Assembly (NCBI GenBank): GCA_958295495.1
Contig: OY282352.1
Location: 4,032,548 to 4,096,547 of the forward strand
Source: an uncultured Latescibacterota bacterium
Lineage (GTDB): Bacteria > Latescibacterota > UBA2968 > UBA8231
DNA length: 64,000 nucleotides
Reading direction: 5' to 3'
Of this stretch, positions 17,033 to 25,597 are shown piece by piece. Below the pieces are notes generated by a model. It searched no databases. It worked only from the letters and a program-made list of their open reading frames with translations, and had not been told where the DNA came from. A program made the position numbers and the translations under genes. Within the stretch, counting starts at the first letter, position 1, and each line of letters opens with the position of its first letter.

Positions 17033-18316
17033 ATGAAAACGCGAGTTGTGCATCAAACTCGTCTCGTGTTAATCGCCTTCTTGATAACTTTTGGCCTGCC
17101 GGGTATTAGCTATGCCGACGGATCAAGCAGAGCTGGGACCCCGGGTCTGGCATATTCACCGGATGGCCATACGCTAGCCAGTGGGCATTATGACTCGATT
17201 TGTCTTTGGGATGCGACGACCGGTGAACTCCTCAATACGCTCACAGAGCACGTGCTTAAAGTCAAAAGTGTAGCGTATTCACCGGATGGTCATACGCTGG
17301 CCAGTGGGGATTCTTACTCGTTTCGTCTTTGGGATGCAGCGACGGGTGAACTCCTCAATACGTTGTTTAGAGAGCGTACTTGGAGTGTAGCGTATTCACC
17401 GGATGGTCATACGCTGGCTAGTGGGCATGATGACGCGCTTCGTCTTTGGGATGCGGCGACGGGTGAACTCCTCAAGACGCTCACAGGGCATACGAGTATC
17501 GTCGAAAGTGTGGCGTATTCTCCGGATGGTCATACGCTGGCCAGTGGGAGTTGGGACGACACGCTTCATCTTTGGGATGCGGCGACGGGTGAACTCCTCA
17601 AGACGCTCACAGGGCATACGAGTATCGTCGAAAGTGTGGCGTATTCTCCGGATGGCCATACGCTGGCTAGTGGGGCTTGGGACGGCACGGTTCGTCTTTG
17701 GGATGCGGCGACGGGTGAACTCCTCAATACGTTGTTTAGAGAGCGTACTTGGAGTGTAGCGTATTCACCGGATGGCCATACGCTAGCCAGTGGGGGTAGA
17801 ATCATAGCGCATTTCTGGGACATAGCGTCTTATACCGACGGCCGTGGCCGAGACCTCGTGGGGGCGGATCAAGCGTCATTTGCAAGGGCCGTTGCGCTGA
17901 TCCCGACATCATTGCCACAAACATGGAGACGCGAGTGCAAAAGGGATGCTGCACCGCAGGGGAGTGAACTGGGGCCTCGTATGAGGCCCTATTTCATTTG
18001 TCGGCGCATCCCTGTTTGCCACCAACATTTCCGCCGAGCAGTTCGTCGGCCAAGCGGGCTTGGCCTTTGTCGTTGGCTTGGCGGTCGCCAATTACCAGCT
18101 AGCCGGAGTGTTGGCCTTCGTGGCCATGGGGGCGGTTTTTCTGCCGATATACATGCGGCTGGGCCTCTACACCACACCGGAGTTCTTGGAGCGGCGCTAC
18201 GGCCCGGAAAGCCGCCGCTTCTTTTCTTTAATCACCCTCGTGACCATTGCCTTTGCCGGCATTCCCGGTTCCCTGTACGCCGGCGGGCGGGTGATGGAGG
18301 TGCTCTTTGGCTTTGA
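17033..18316 (+). CDS. Exported WD40-repeat protein, 3' end run into a symporter gene
   Basis: The first 260 residues are real: a signal peptide (LVLIAFLITFGLPGISYA), then six WD40 units, each with AYSPDGHTLASG and LWDA(A/T)TGELL. The last weak unit is HFWDIASYTDGRGRD. After about residue 300 (near 17950-17985) the composition changes abruptly to Arg/His/Pro-rich sequence, because the frame continues out of phase through the sodium/solute symporter downstream. The true end was therefore lost in a deletion junction or by a small indel. WD40 proteins scaffold complexes; a normal one would have seven or more blades, so the propeller is incomplete. AAGGAG precedes the ATG. Confidence 0.65.
   Translation: MKTRVVHQTRLVLIAFLITFGLPGISYADGSSRAGTPGLAYSPDGHTLASGHYDSICLWDATTGELLNTLTEHVLKVKSVAYSPDGHTLASGDSYSFRLWDAATGELLNTLFRERTWSVAYSPDGHTLASGHDDALRLWDAATGELLKTLTGHTSIVESVAYSPDGHTLASGSWDDTLHLWDAATGELLKTLTGHTSIVESVAYSPDGHTLASGAWDGTVRLWDAATGELLNTLFRERTWSVAYSPDGHTLASGGRIIAHFWDIASYTDGRGRDLVGADQASFARAVALIPTSLPQTWRRECKRDAAPQGSELGPRMRPYFICRRIPVCHQHFRRAVRRPSGLGLCRWLGGRQLPASRSVGLRGHGGGFSADIHAAGPLHHTGVLGAALRPGKPPLLFFNHPRDHCLCRHSRFPVRRRAGDGGALWL
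17144..17817. repeat. Near-identical WD40 coding repeats (about 108-126 bp units)
   Basis: Six in-frame units share long identical runs such as GTATTCACCGGATGGTCATA and GCGACGGGTGAACTCCTCAA. The third and fourth full-length units (17466-17720) are almost identical over about 126 bases, and the two units with the shorter linker (RERTWSV) are also near copies. This indicates recent repeat expansion by unequal crossover. Confidence 0.85.
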
Positions 18317-19493
18317 GTCGATTGTGCCAGGGGTGCTAATTTTGGCGCTGGCGGCCGGCCCGTACGCCATGGCGGGCGGTTTGCGCACCGTCATCTTGAC
18401 GGACTTTGTCCAGTGCTTGCTGCTGGTTGTCGGGGGCGTGGCCATGCTCTACGTGGGCTTGGGCTATCTGGGGGGCTGGGGCGTCTTTGAGGCGCGGATG
18501 CAGGAGTTGCAAGGGCCGGGCGATTGGGACCTGCTGTCGCTGGTGCAGCCGCTCGATCATCCCAACGTGCCTTGGACCGGCGTGGTGTTGGGGCTGACGA
18601 TACATGCCTTGGCCTTTGGTGCGACCAGCCACGTCATGGTGCAGCGCGCCTTGGCGGCCCGCAGCGTCCACGAGGCGCGGATGGGTGGCCTGCTGGCCGG
18701 GCTGCTAAAGGTGGTCGCGGTCTTTATCATTCTGATTCCCGGGCTGATGGGCTACGTCATGGCGCAGGGGCCGCAACCGCTGCTCGAAGTGGCCAGCCCG
18801 GATCAGCTCTATCCGGCCATGGTGCAAACCTTGTTGCCGACCGGCTTAGTGGGCTTGGTCTTGGCCGGGCTGATTGCGGCCCTGATGAGCTCGTTGGACT
18901 CGGAAATTTGCGCGGCCTCGGGTCTGTTTGCCATGGATTGGTATCAGCCTTATCGGCCCGAGGCGACTCAGCAGCGCTTGGTGTGGGCCGGGCGCATCTT
19001 GGCTGGCGTCGTGGTCGCCACCGGGGTATTGTGGGCGATTGTGGTCATTCCGCAGTTTAGCTTTCTCTACGAATATCTGGCCAAGTTCGCCTCCTACATA
19101 CCCGGGGCAGTTGTGGCCTGCTTCTTGTGGGGCGTCCTGTCGCCGCGGCCCACGCGCAAAGCGGCCTTTGCAACCCTGATCACCGGGTCGCTCTTAGGCG
19201 TCTTGTTGTGGCTGGCCAACGATTCGGAGACCATCAATCGGCTCGTCTGCGGAGACGCGGGCCTCGGATTGGCCTTCTTGGAGATGCACTTCCTGCACGC
19301 GGCCTTCGTCATTTTTGCGGGGTCTAGTGCGTTGCTTTTTGGCTTTAGCTTCGCGTTTGGCGACGAGGGGGCGGTGCTCTCGGAGCAAGGGGACGCGGCG
19401 TTGATGCCGAGCCGGAAGCAGGATCGGGTTTATTGGCTGGGAGCGGCGGGGTTGCTGTTGGTGTACAGCGCGGTGTATTGGTATTTCTTTTAA
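17985..19493 (+). pseudogene. Sodium/solute symporter (SSS family), 5' truncated
   Basis: An SSS-family transporter missing its first transmembrane segments. Family sequence starts at FVGASLFATNISAEQFVGQAG (18000-18060), normally residue 50-70 of the protein, and continues with about eleven membrane segments to the natural C-terminus (AAGLLLVYSAVYWYFF). Just upstream in this frame is a TGA at 17982, and before it the sequence belongs to the WD40 gene. A TTG at 18060 could start a 477-residue product, but it would lack TM1 and most of TM2 and the Na+ site residues there. The gene is probably dead through a deletion that fused it to the WD40 gene. Confidence 0.75.
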
Positions 19494-19528
19494 GGTGAGC
19501 GTCCCAGCCACCGCACGGGTAGGGCAAA

Positions 19529-19762
19529 TTAAAACGGCAGCACCGGGAGCGGCGCGCCTTCAGTGAGATAGGCAAATTGTTCGGCCGTCAGCGCGTCGGT
19601 GCCAACGGCAAAACCGTCGCGGTCGATGGCCGCCGGTGCAACAGGTTCGAGGGCGAGCATGGTATCTGTGAGGCGAGGGGCAATGGGTTGTGAATCGGGT
19701 GCAAATATGCTATTTAGCTCTGTGCGCTGCGAACCGCTGTCATCCACCAAGGGAGAAATCAA
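19529..19762 (-). CDS. Uncertain ORF or C-terminal remnant
   Basis: A 77-residue frame on the minus strand. Its last 40 residues (ALEPVAPAAIDRDGFAVGTDALTAEQ) look protein-like, but its start lies exactly over the start of the divergent hydroxyacid dehydrogenase gene. I do not recognise it. It may be the surviving tail of a deleted gene or a chance frame. Confidence 0.25.
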   Translation of the reverse strand: MISPLVDDSGSQRTELNSIFAPDSQPIAPRLTDTMLALEPVAPAAIDRDGFAVGTDALTAEQFAYLTEGAPLPVLPF

Positions 19763-20820
19763 TGGAAAATCGTCCGCAAGTACTCATCGCCTGTAGCGAG
19801 CGGGTGCGCCACGGCTACCTGCCGCCAGAGGAGTTGACGCGCCTGGAGCAAGTTGCCGATTGGGCGTGGTTTGCCTGCGAGGGCGGCAACATTTACCGCG
19901 CCAGTGAAGATGCCGAGGCTATTGATCAGTTGGCAAAGGAAATGGACGCCGTGGATGCGCTCGTCGTCTGCCACGGTGCGCCGAGGATTGGGGACGCCGT
20001 TTTGACCGCGGCCCCTCGGCTGCGTCTCATCGGCGAATTGGAAGGCGACCGCTTTGCCACGCGCCTTGACCTCGACGCGGCGTGGGCGCGGGGCATCCGC
20101 ACGGTCGATACGACGAATGGCTCGTCCTATCCAGTGGCCGAGTGGGCCTTGGCCCTGACCCTGATTGCCATGCGCAATGCCGGCGCGCTCTTCCGCCGCA
20201 TCCTCGCTAGGAATACGCAAAACCGCTCCACCCTTGAGCCGATGGCCGGGATGCTTACCGGCAAGCGGGTGGGGTTGATCGGCGGCGGCCACATGGGGCG
20301 GCGACTGATGAAGCTGTTGCGGCCCTTTGAGGTTGAGCTGTGGGTCTGCGATCCGTACTTGCCGCAGGAACTGGCCGAGGCATTGGGCTTTTTGCAAACG
20401 TCGCTGGACAATGTGCTGTCGCAATGCGATGCCATTGTCTGCGTCGCGCCGCTGACGCCGCAGACCAAGGGCATGATTGGCCGGCGCGAGTTGGATCTCA
20501 TTCCGTCGGGGGCCGCTTTGGTGAACGTATCGCGCGGGCCAATTTTCGACTCTGCGGCCCTGATTGAGCGCCTCAAGCGCGGCGACATTGCCGCGGGCTT
20601 GGATGTCTTCGATCCAGAGCCAATCCCGGCCGACAGCGAAATCATCAACCTGCCCAACGTGTTTTTGACCCCGCACTTTTCCGGGCGCACGGGCGACGAA
20701 TACCCGCACTTTTTCCGCCTCATGGTCGATGAATTAGAGCGCTTTTTTGCTGGCCACGCGACCTATTTTGACCTGACGCCGCGCTCGCAAGCGAATCGGC
20801 GGGGGGATCAGCCGGGCTAG
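19762..20820 (+). CDS. D-isomer-specific 2-hydroxyacid dehydrogenase
   Basis: A 352-residue NAD-dependent dehydrogenase that interconverts 2-hydroxy and 2-keto acids. The substrate-binding lobe encloses the Rossmann domain, which starts KRVGLIGGGHMGRRLMKLL. Catalytic residues are visible as Arg in VNVSRGP, Glu in DPEPIP and His in LTPHFSG. AGGGAGAAATCA precedes the ATG at 19762. It is 16 bases upstream of a sulfatase gene and probably cotranscribed with it, which suggests use of a sugar acid released from a sulfated glycan. Confidence 0.93.
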   Translation: MENRPQVLIACSERVRHGYLPPEELTRLEQVADWAWFACEGGNIYRASEDAEAIDQLAKEMDAVDALVVCHGAPRIGDAVLTAAPRLRLIGELEGDRFATRLDLDAAWARGIRTVDTTNGSSYPVAEWALALTLIAMRNAGALFRRILARNTQNRSTLEPMAGMLTGKRVGLIGGGHMGRRLMKLLRPFEVELWVCDPYLPQELAEALGFLQTSLDNVLSQCDAIVCVAPLTPQTKGMIGRRELDLIPSGAALVNVSRGPIFDSAALIERLKRGDIAAGLDVFDPEPIPADSEIINLPNVFLTPHFSGRTGDEYPHFFRLMVDELERFFAGHATYFDLTPRSQANRRGDQPG

Positions 20821-20836
20821 GGAATGGAGGAATTTT

Positions 20837-22273
20837 ATGGGACATCCCAATCTACTCTACATCTTCACCGATCAGCAGCGCGTGGATGCGCTGCGCTGCT
20901 ACGGCAACGAGCAGATCGAGACCCCGGCTCTCGACGCGCTGGCCGCGGACGGCTTTGTCTTTGAAAGCGCCTATGTGAGCCAGCCGGTGTGCAGCCCGGC
21001 GCGGGCCACCATGCTGACCGGGCTGTGGCCGCACACGGCCGGCGTGCCGGCGTGCAATGTGCCGCTCCGCGCTGAGGTGCCGACCTTTGCCGAGATGCTG
21101 CCGCCGGAATATCAGACGGCCTTTATGGGCAAATGGCACTTGGGGGATGAAATTTTTCCCCAGCACGGGTTTGCAACGTGGGTCGGCAGCGAAGACTCGT
21201 ACCGGCGCGGCTATTCCGCGCCGGAGCGGCTGGCCGTGCTCAGCCCGTATCACCACTTCTTGGTCGAGCAGGGGTTCGCGCCCGACGTGGAGAACCTCGG
21301 CCAGCGCGTGTTCTCACGCCACGCCGAGGCCTCCATGCCGGAGGAATACACAAAGGCCGCGTTTTTGGGCGACCAGGCCGCGGAGTACATCCGCCAGCGC
21401 GGCGACGCGCCGTTCGCGCTGTGCGTCAGCTATCTGGAGCCGCATCCGCCGCACACCGGGCCGCTCAACGAGTATTACGACCCGGAGGCTCTGCCGACCG
21501 GGCCGAGCTTTAGGCAGCCCCCACCGGCCGACGCGCCCTTGATCGTGCGGCTGATGGCGGCCTTTTACTCGGCTTCGGAAAACTACGGGTTGGACTTGCA
21601 GACCGAGGCTGGCTGGCGCGGGCTGCTGGCCCGCTATTGGGGCAATGTGACGCTGGTGGATCGCTCGGTGGCCAAGATTCTCCGTGCCTTGGACGAGAGC
21701 GGCAAGGCCGACGACACCATTGTGATTTTCACGTCGGATCACGGCGAGCTTATGGGCGATCACGGGATTTTGGGCAAGACCCTGATGTACGAGGAGTCGA
21801 TCAAGGTGCCGTTGCTGCTGCGTGCGCCCATGCTGGGCGCGGGGCCGCGGCGGATCGGCGGCCAGTTCAGTCACATCGACTTGGTGCCCACGCTGCTCGA
21901 CTTGCTGGGAATAGAAGCGCCGGCCCATTTGCAGGGGCAGAGTCGGGTGCCGGTGCTGTGCGGCCGCTCGGACTTGGCAGCCAACGACGTGTTTGTCGAG
22001 TGGAGCGGAGCCGATGGCCACCCGCCGGCCTCAATCGGCGAAGCGGAGCCGAACCGCAGCTTGGTGCATCCTCTCCGCACCATTGTCGCGGCCGATGGTT
22101 GGAAGCTCAACCTGTACGGCAAGGGCCAAGGCGAGCTATACGACCTGAACGCGGACCCCTACGAGTTGGAGAATCTATACCACCGACCCGAGCAACGCGC
22201 GCGGATCGGCGAACTGAGCGCCCGGATTCGCGCTTGGCAGGAGCAGACCGGCGACGCGGTGATGCTGCCCTAA
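20837..22273 (+). CDS. Sulfatase (arylsulfatase A superfamily)
   Basis: A 478-residue sulfatase with the formylglycine motif CSPAR at Cys52, the metal-binding IFTDQQRVD near the N-terminus and the SDHGELMGDHG active-site segment. It needs an FGE or anSME maturase, which is not in the window. No signal peptide is seen, so it either acts in the cytoplasm on imported oligosaccharides or uses another route. GGAGG precedes the ATG. It follows the 2-hydroxyacid dehydrogenase closely and its stop abuts that of the convergent DUF3226 gene. It is one of three sulfatases here, all of the Cys type. Confidence 0.94.
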   Translation: MGHPNLLYIFTDQQRVDALRCYGNEQIETPALDALAADGFVFESAYVSQPVCSPARATMLTGLWPHTAGVPACNVPLRAEVPTFAEMLPPEYQTAFMGKWHLGDEIFPQHGFATWVGSEDSYRRGYSAPERLAVLSPYHHFLVEQGFAPDVENLGQRVFSRHAEASMPEEYTKAAFLGDQAAEYIRQRGDAPFALCVSYLEPHPPHTGPLNEYYDPEALPTGPSFRQPPPADAPLIVRLMAAFYSASENYGLDLQTEAGWRGLLARYWGNVTLVDRSVAKILRALDESGKADDTIVIFTSDHGELMGDHGILGKTLMYEESIKVPLLLRAPMLGAGPRRIGGQFSHIDLVPTLLDLLGIEAPAHLQGQSRVPVLCGRSDLAANDVFVEWSGADGHPPASIGEAEPNRSLVHPLRTIVAADGWKLNLYGKGQGELYDLNADPYELENLYHRPEQRARIGELSARIRAWQEQTGDAVMLP

Positions 22274-22924
22274 TTATGAAGCAAGATCGCGCACGAACTG
22301 AGAGAGGGCAGCAAACGCCGGGGATTGGAAGTTCCATACTCCTTGTTGAGCGCCTTCGCCGACCCTAGCTACGGGATTCCTCTTCGCGGCGAGGTAGGCG
22401 TGAGCGAAGGTCTTGTCGTGGTTTCTTGATCGCAGGGCGTTGCGGTTTTTCAGGCACTCTATGTACTCGTCGGCGCATTGGGCCGCGTCTTCGCCTTCTA
22501 CGGAACGCCGACAGAGGGTCTCAATGGCACCGGATTGAGAGCCGTCGGGCACGATGAACACGCCAATCGCCGGAGTGTCGTTTGAGAATGTGGCGTGAGC
22601 GGCAGGTGGTTCGTACCCGACGCTGCGGACGCTGTTGCAGACACTCACAAAACTACTCTCGGCGTTGTCGTCCGCATCTCGTATAACGCCGACTGAACGG
22701 AGCGTTGGTCTAGCTTGGGCGGCCACCTTTATCCCCAGCAGGTTTGGTCTGAAGTTATTCTTGCTGCCAACATCCAATATCTGGATGTCTTGCCCATCGT
22801 CCTTGAGACAGTCCTTGACGAGCCTCCCTAAAAGGTTCACTTCGTCTTTGCCCTCGACAAGCAATAGCCGGTCTGCCGTTAGCTCGATTTTTGAAAGTCC
22901 GGCTCGACCCGTTGCGCTCATCAT
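22274..22924 (-). CDS. DUF3226-like TOPRIM domain protein, partner of the AAA ATPase
   Basis: A 216-residue protein. RLLLVEGKDEVNLLGRL near the N-terminus carries the TOPRIM glutamate, and GVIRDADDNAESSF carries the DxD of the fold; together they would bind metal as in OLD-family nucleases and topoisomerases. C-terminal residues NHDKTFAHAYLAAKRNP and AFAALSQFVRDL match the layout of DUF3226. The ATG overlaps the stop of the upstream ATPase (ATGA), so the two are coupled. Such ATPase-TOPRIM pairs resemble split OLD nucleases and the PARIS-type defence systems. Defence is inference. Confidence 0.78.
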   Translation of the reverse strand: MMSATGRAGLSKIELTADRLLLVEGKDEVNLLGRLVKDCLKDDGQDIQILDVGSKNNFRPNLLGIKVAAQARPTLRSVGVIRDADDNAESSFVSVCNSVRSVGYEPPAAHATFSNDTPAIGVFIVPDGSQSGAIETLCRRSVEGEDAAQCADEYIECLKNRNALRSRNHDKTFAHAYLAAKRNPVARVGEGAQQGVWNFQSPAFAALSQFVRDLAS

Positions 22925-24012
22925 CGGACCTCCAAGTTAAGATTCCGCGCACCTTCGAGGGCCTCGCCGGTGAAGGTCGCTGCTTTGATGTTTCCCGACT
23001 CGTTTTCAAAGAGATTGTGTATGGACAAGTCGTTGGATTTGTCGGCAAAAGCCTCCATTGCCGCATCGATGCACTCGGCACTGTGCGTCGTCGCGATGAA
23101 CTGCACATTCCATTCGTGCGTCCAAGTGCGTATGCGATCCCAGATATCCCGTAGCACCGAATAGTGAAGGCCATTTTCCACCTCGTCGATAAGCAGCATG
23201 CCGTTGCGGGCGGCGAAGAAAGCCAGATATAGCTTGAACAAGCGTACGGCACCGCCTCCTAGATCTTTTAGGGGACGTTGAGCACCGTTATCTGTGATTA
23301 CCGAAAGGTACGATTCCCCGTTTTCGTCCGTAAGGATCTGTACGTCCCTGATGTTTGGAAGAATGAAATTTACGGCATTTGCCAAGTCCTCTTTTCGACC
23401 TTCCCTAACCATATCGGAATAAATTTTTAGATGCCAGGCTGATATTTCAAGTTGCCATCTTACACCTTCGATTATGCAGATGGGCCTAGGCGTTACCGAA
23501 TCAGAAAAGCCACGTTCGACTAGCTCTTTCGGGGTGTTATGCCTTGCTAGGAGCGTACCGTCAAGCTCTTTTGCTAGGAGCGTACCGTCAAGCTCTTTAT
23601 TGTCAATCCATGTGCGAAGGCGACCGACGATGGGGCGTTGTTCCAGCTTGTACCTAGCACCGGTAACAGCTACTGTCTCCCATGTTACCTCTTCTATCTC
23701 TTCAAAAGTCGCTTTCCATTCGTGGCTTTGCTCGCCTTCGGTTCCACAAAGTTTTAGAGACTTGTCGGACAAGTCCGATATGGGATTTACGATTGGAATG
23801 GGATTTACGATTGGATTGGTGGATCGTTGTACAGTTGCATCCCATAGCAATTGAGTATTATGTCTTCCCATGAAGAGCCAGATAGCCTCGATAAGTGCCG
23901 TCTTCCCAACACCATTTGCACCCGTGATCAGGTTCACGCGGCTCAATTCTGGCAGGGACAAGCCGTCAATGCCACGGTAGTGAATTGCCTCGAAACTGCT
24001 GAGATGAATCAT
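22921..24012 (-). CDS. AAA family ATPase (AAA_15/OLD-like)
   Basis: A 363-residue ATPase. RVNLITGANGVGKTALIEA (about residues 25-43) is the Walker A loop, LLIDEVENGLHY the Walker B with the signature of ABC/SMC-like ATPases, and FIATTHSAECIDA the H-loop. The middle contains two small tandem duplications, ELDGTLLA(K/R) twice and NPI(V/P) repeats, encoded by exact 27- and 18-base direct repeats (23526-23600 and 23785-23815). It is followed by the coupled TOPRIM gene and preceded by remnants of a nucleotidyltransferase/HEPN pair whose last codons overlap its start. It probably senses a trigger and controls the TOPRIM nuclease. Confidence 0.88.
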   Translation of the reverse strand: MIHLSSFEAIHYRGIDGLSLPELSRVNLITGANGVGKTALIEAIWLFMGRHNTQLLWDATVQRSTNPIVNPIPIVNPISDLSDKSLKLCGTEGEQSHEWKATFEEIEEVTWETVAVTGARYKLEQRPIVGRLRTWIDNKELDGTLLAKELDGTLLARHNTPKELVERGFSDSVTPRPICIIEGVRWQLEISAWHLKIYSDMVREGRKEDLANAVNFILPNIRDVQILTDENGESYLSVITDNGAQRPLKDLGGGAVRLFKLYLAFFAARNGMLLIDEVENGLHYSVLRDIWDRIRTWTHEWNVQFIATTHSAECIDAAMEAFADKSNDLSIHNLFENESGNIKAATFTGEALEGARNLNLEVR

Positions 24013-24089
24013 TGGATTCCTCCGCTATTGGAAGCCTGCGCTAGCCCGCGGTCGATGTCCGCCCGCAGCAGGAATTTCTGTGCGCTCAT
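24009..24089 (-). pseudogene. Remnant of HEPN/DUF86-type gene after the nucleotidyltransferase
   Basis: A 26-codon frame that starts with the ATG of an ATGA overlap with the nucleotidyltransferase stop and ends overlapping the ATPase start (CAATGATT). MSAQKFLLRADIDRGLAQA could be the head of the HEPN toxin that normally follows such nucleotidyltransferases. It is far too short to be active and looks like a deletion product; it may still couple translation to the ATPase. Confidence 0.35.
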
Positions 24090-24381
24090 ACGTTGGCAAC
24101 GCACTTGAGCAACGCCGGCGTCGCCGACTCAAGTAGAATCAAATCGACCTCGCGGCCCGCCTTAGCACCGCAAAGTAGCGTTCCGGTGCCAAGCCAGCGA
24201 CGACTAAGTCGATATCCGAACGCGGATGGAAGCCGCTACCTCTGACCCGCGAGCCGATTAGGTACACGCGCTTGGCTCCGTATTCCTCGACTAAGGCTTT
24301 GGCGCAGACGCTTTTGCCAAGCCGCGATGTACGACCTGTAGGTGTGCATAAATGGAAGTATAACGGAAGAGGGCACCGCAC
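24086..24381 (-). pseudogene. Minimal nucleotidyltransferase (MNT antitoxin type), frameshifted
   Basis: VEEYGAKRVYLIGSRVRGSG...RSDIDLVVAGL contains the GS...DxD core of the minimal nucleotidyltransferases, the antitoxin half of MNT-HEPN pairs that AMPylates its partner. After PERYFAVLRRAA the frame stops at once, but the next frame continues with the expected family ending, AGREVDLILLESATPALLKC, to a TGA at 24086. A single frameshift near 24165 therefore inactivates the gene. The third acidic residue, in EVDL, lies beyond the shift. Confidence 0.7.
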
Positions 24382-24523
24382 ACACGGGGACGCTTCTAAG
24401 AAGCGTTCTTCGGTCTCTCAAACAGCACCTCGGAACGAGGGCGTCTCGCCTTCGAAAAACGCGTGACGCGAAGGACACTCGGCAACTCCGCAAAGCGACC
24501 CGAAGGGGGTTTTAAGAACGCTG

Positions 24524-25597
24524 CTAAGGAAAGAGCGTTCCTTCGAGTGCCTCGTCGTAAGTTTGTGGTCGCCCGGATTGGTCGCCGCCGAGCCAGCGAT
24601 AGGCCCTTGGGTAGAGCGCGAGCGAGCGGTCGGCGAGTGGCAGGTCGAGCGGCACATTGCCCCACGCGGCTGAGAACTTGGCGGCGATGGCCACTTCGAG
24701 CGATTGGCGCAGGTCGTGGCCAGAGATGTACAGCTCACCGCCGTTTTCCACGACATCCAAAAACGACAGTACCGAGGTCCCCATGTAGGAGAAGCGGGGG
24801 TATTCGAGTGGGGTATAGGGGCGGTCGATCTTTAGGCGGGCACCCTGTGCGTCGCGGCCCTGGAAAATTTCGGGCGGTCCCCAGTCCCAGCGCACGAGCG
24901 CGTCGTCGGTCCACACTTCTACTCCGCGACCGGGCGTCTGTTGGCCAAAGACCGGACAGACGAGGCCGTTGCTCAGCAAAAATTGCCCATTGATGATTAG
25001 CCCCTCGTCGTCGTCGCGCGCGAGGGCCTCCGGCGGTGTGCCCCACGCCACGACTTGGGTCACCTCGGCTTGGGCCAAGAGCCGCAACACGGCGATGTGC
25101 TGGCAGCCTCCGCCGGAAATTTCGCCGCCCCAGCCGTGGACGCTGGTCCCGCGCAACGGGCCGTACTCGCCAGCGTTTAGCCAGCCGGCCGCTTCTTGCA
25201 CCTCGCCCATGGCCCGTTGCAAGTTGCCGCCGGCAAAGACCACGCCGCGCGCTTCGCATTCCTCGATCATGGCATCGACATCCGACAGGCGGGCCCCAAT
25301 GGGCTTGTCGGTGGAGACGCCTTTGACGCCAGCTTGGGCGGCGGCAAGGACGGCCTCCTCGATGTACTGGCCGGGCAGCACGACGACCGCGATGTCGGGG
25401 ACGACGCGCCGGAAGAGGTCTTGCGCGTCCTGATAGAGTGCGCGGATGCCAAAGCGCTCGCCGACGGCTCGGCGGCGCTGGGGGTTGTATTCGGCGATGG
25501 CGACTAGCTCGGTGTTGGGCAGGGTTTGATAGACTTCGGCGTAGTGCTGGCCGAGGCGGCCGCAGCCAATGATGGCGACCGTGTATTGCCCATTCAT
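24524..25597 (-). CDS. Gfo/Idh/MocA family oxidoreductase
   Basis: A 357-residue NAD(P)-dependent dehydrogenase. The Rossmann entry is YTVAIIGCGRLGQHY and the EKP-like motif is STDKPIGA, with Asp in place of Glu. The C-terminal half has the expected beta-sheet length. The ATG overlaps the stop of the upstream propeller/LamG gene by four bases (ATGA), so the two are cotranscribed. The 140 bases after its stop, up to the nucleotidyltransferase remnant, hold no gene. Confidence 0.9.
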   Translation of the reverse strand: MNGQYTVAIIGCGRLGQHYAEVYQTLPNTELVAIAEYNPQRRRAVGERFGIRALYQDAQDLFRRVVPDIAVVVLPGQYIEEAVLAAAQAGVKGVSTDKPIGARLSDVDAMIEECEARGVVFAGGNLQRAMGEVQEAAGWLNAGEYGPLRGTSVHGWGGEISGGGCQHIAVLRLLAQAEVTQVVAWGTPPEALARDDDEGLIINGQFLLSNGLVCPVFGQQTPGRGVEVWTDDALVRWDWGPPEIFQGRDAQGARLKIDRPYTPLEYPRFSYMGTSVLSFLDVVENGGELYISGHDLRQSLEVAIAAKFSAAWGNVPLDLPLADRSLALYPRAYRWLGGDQSGRPQTYDEALEGTLFP

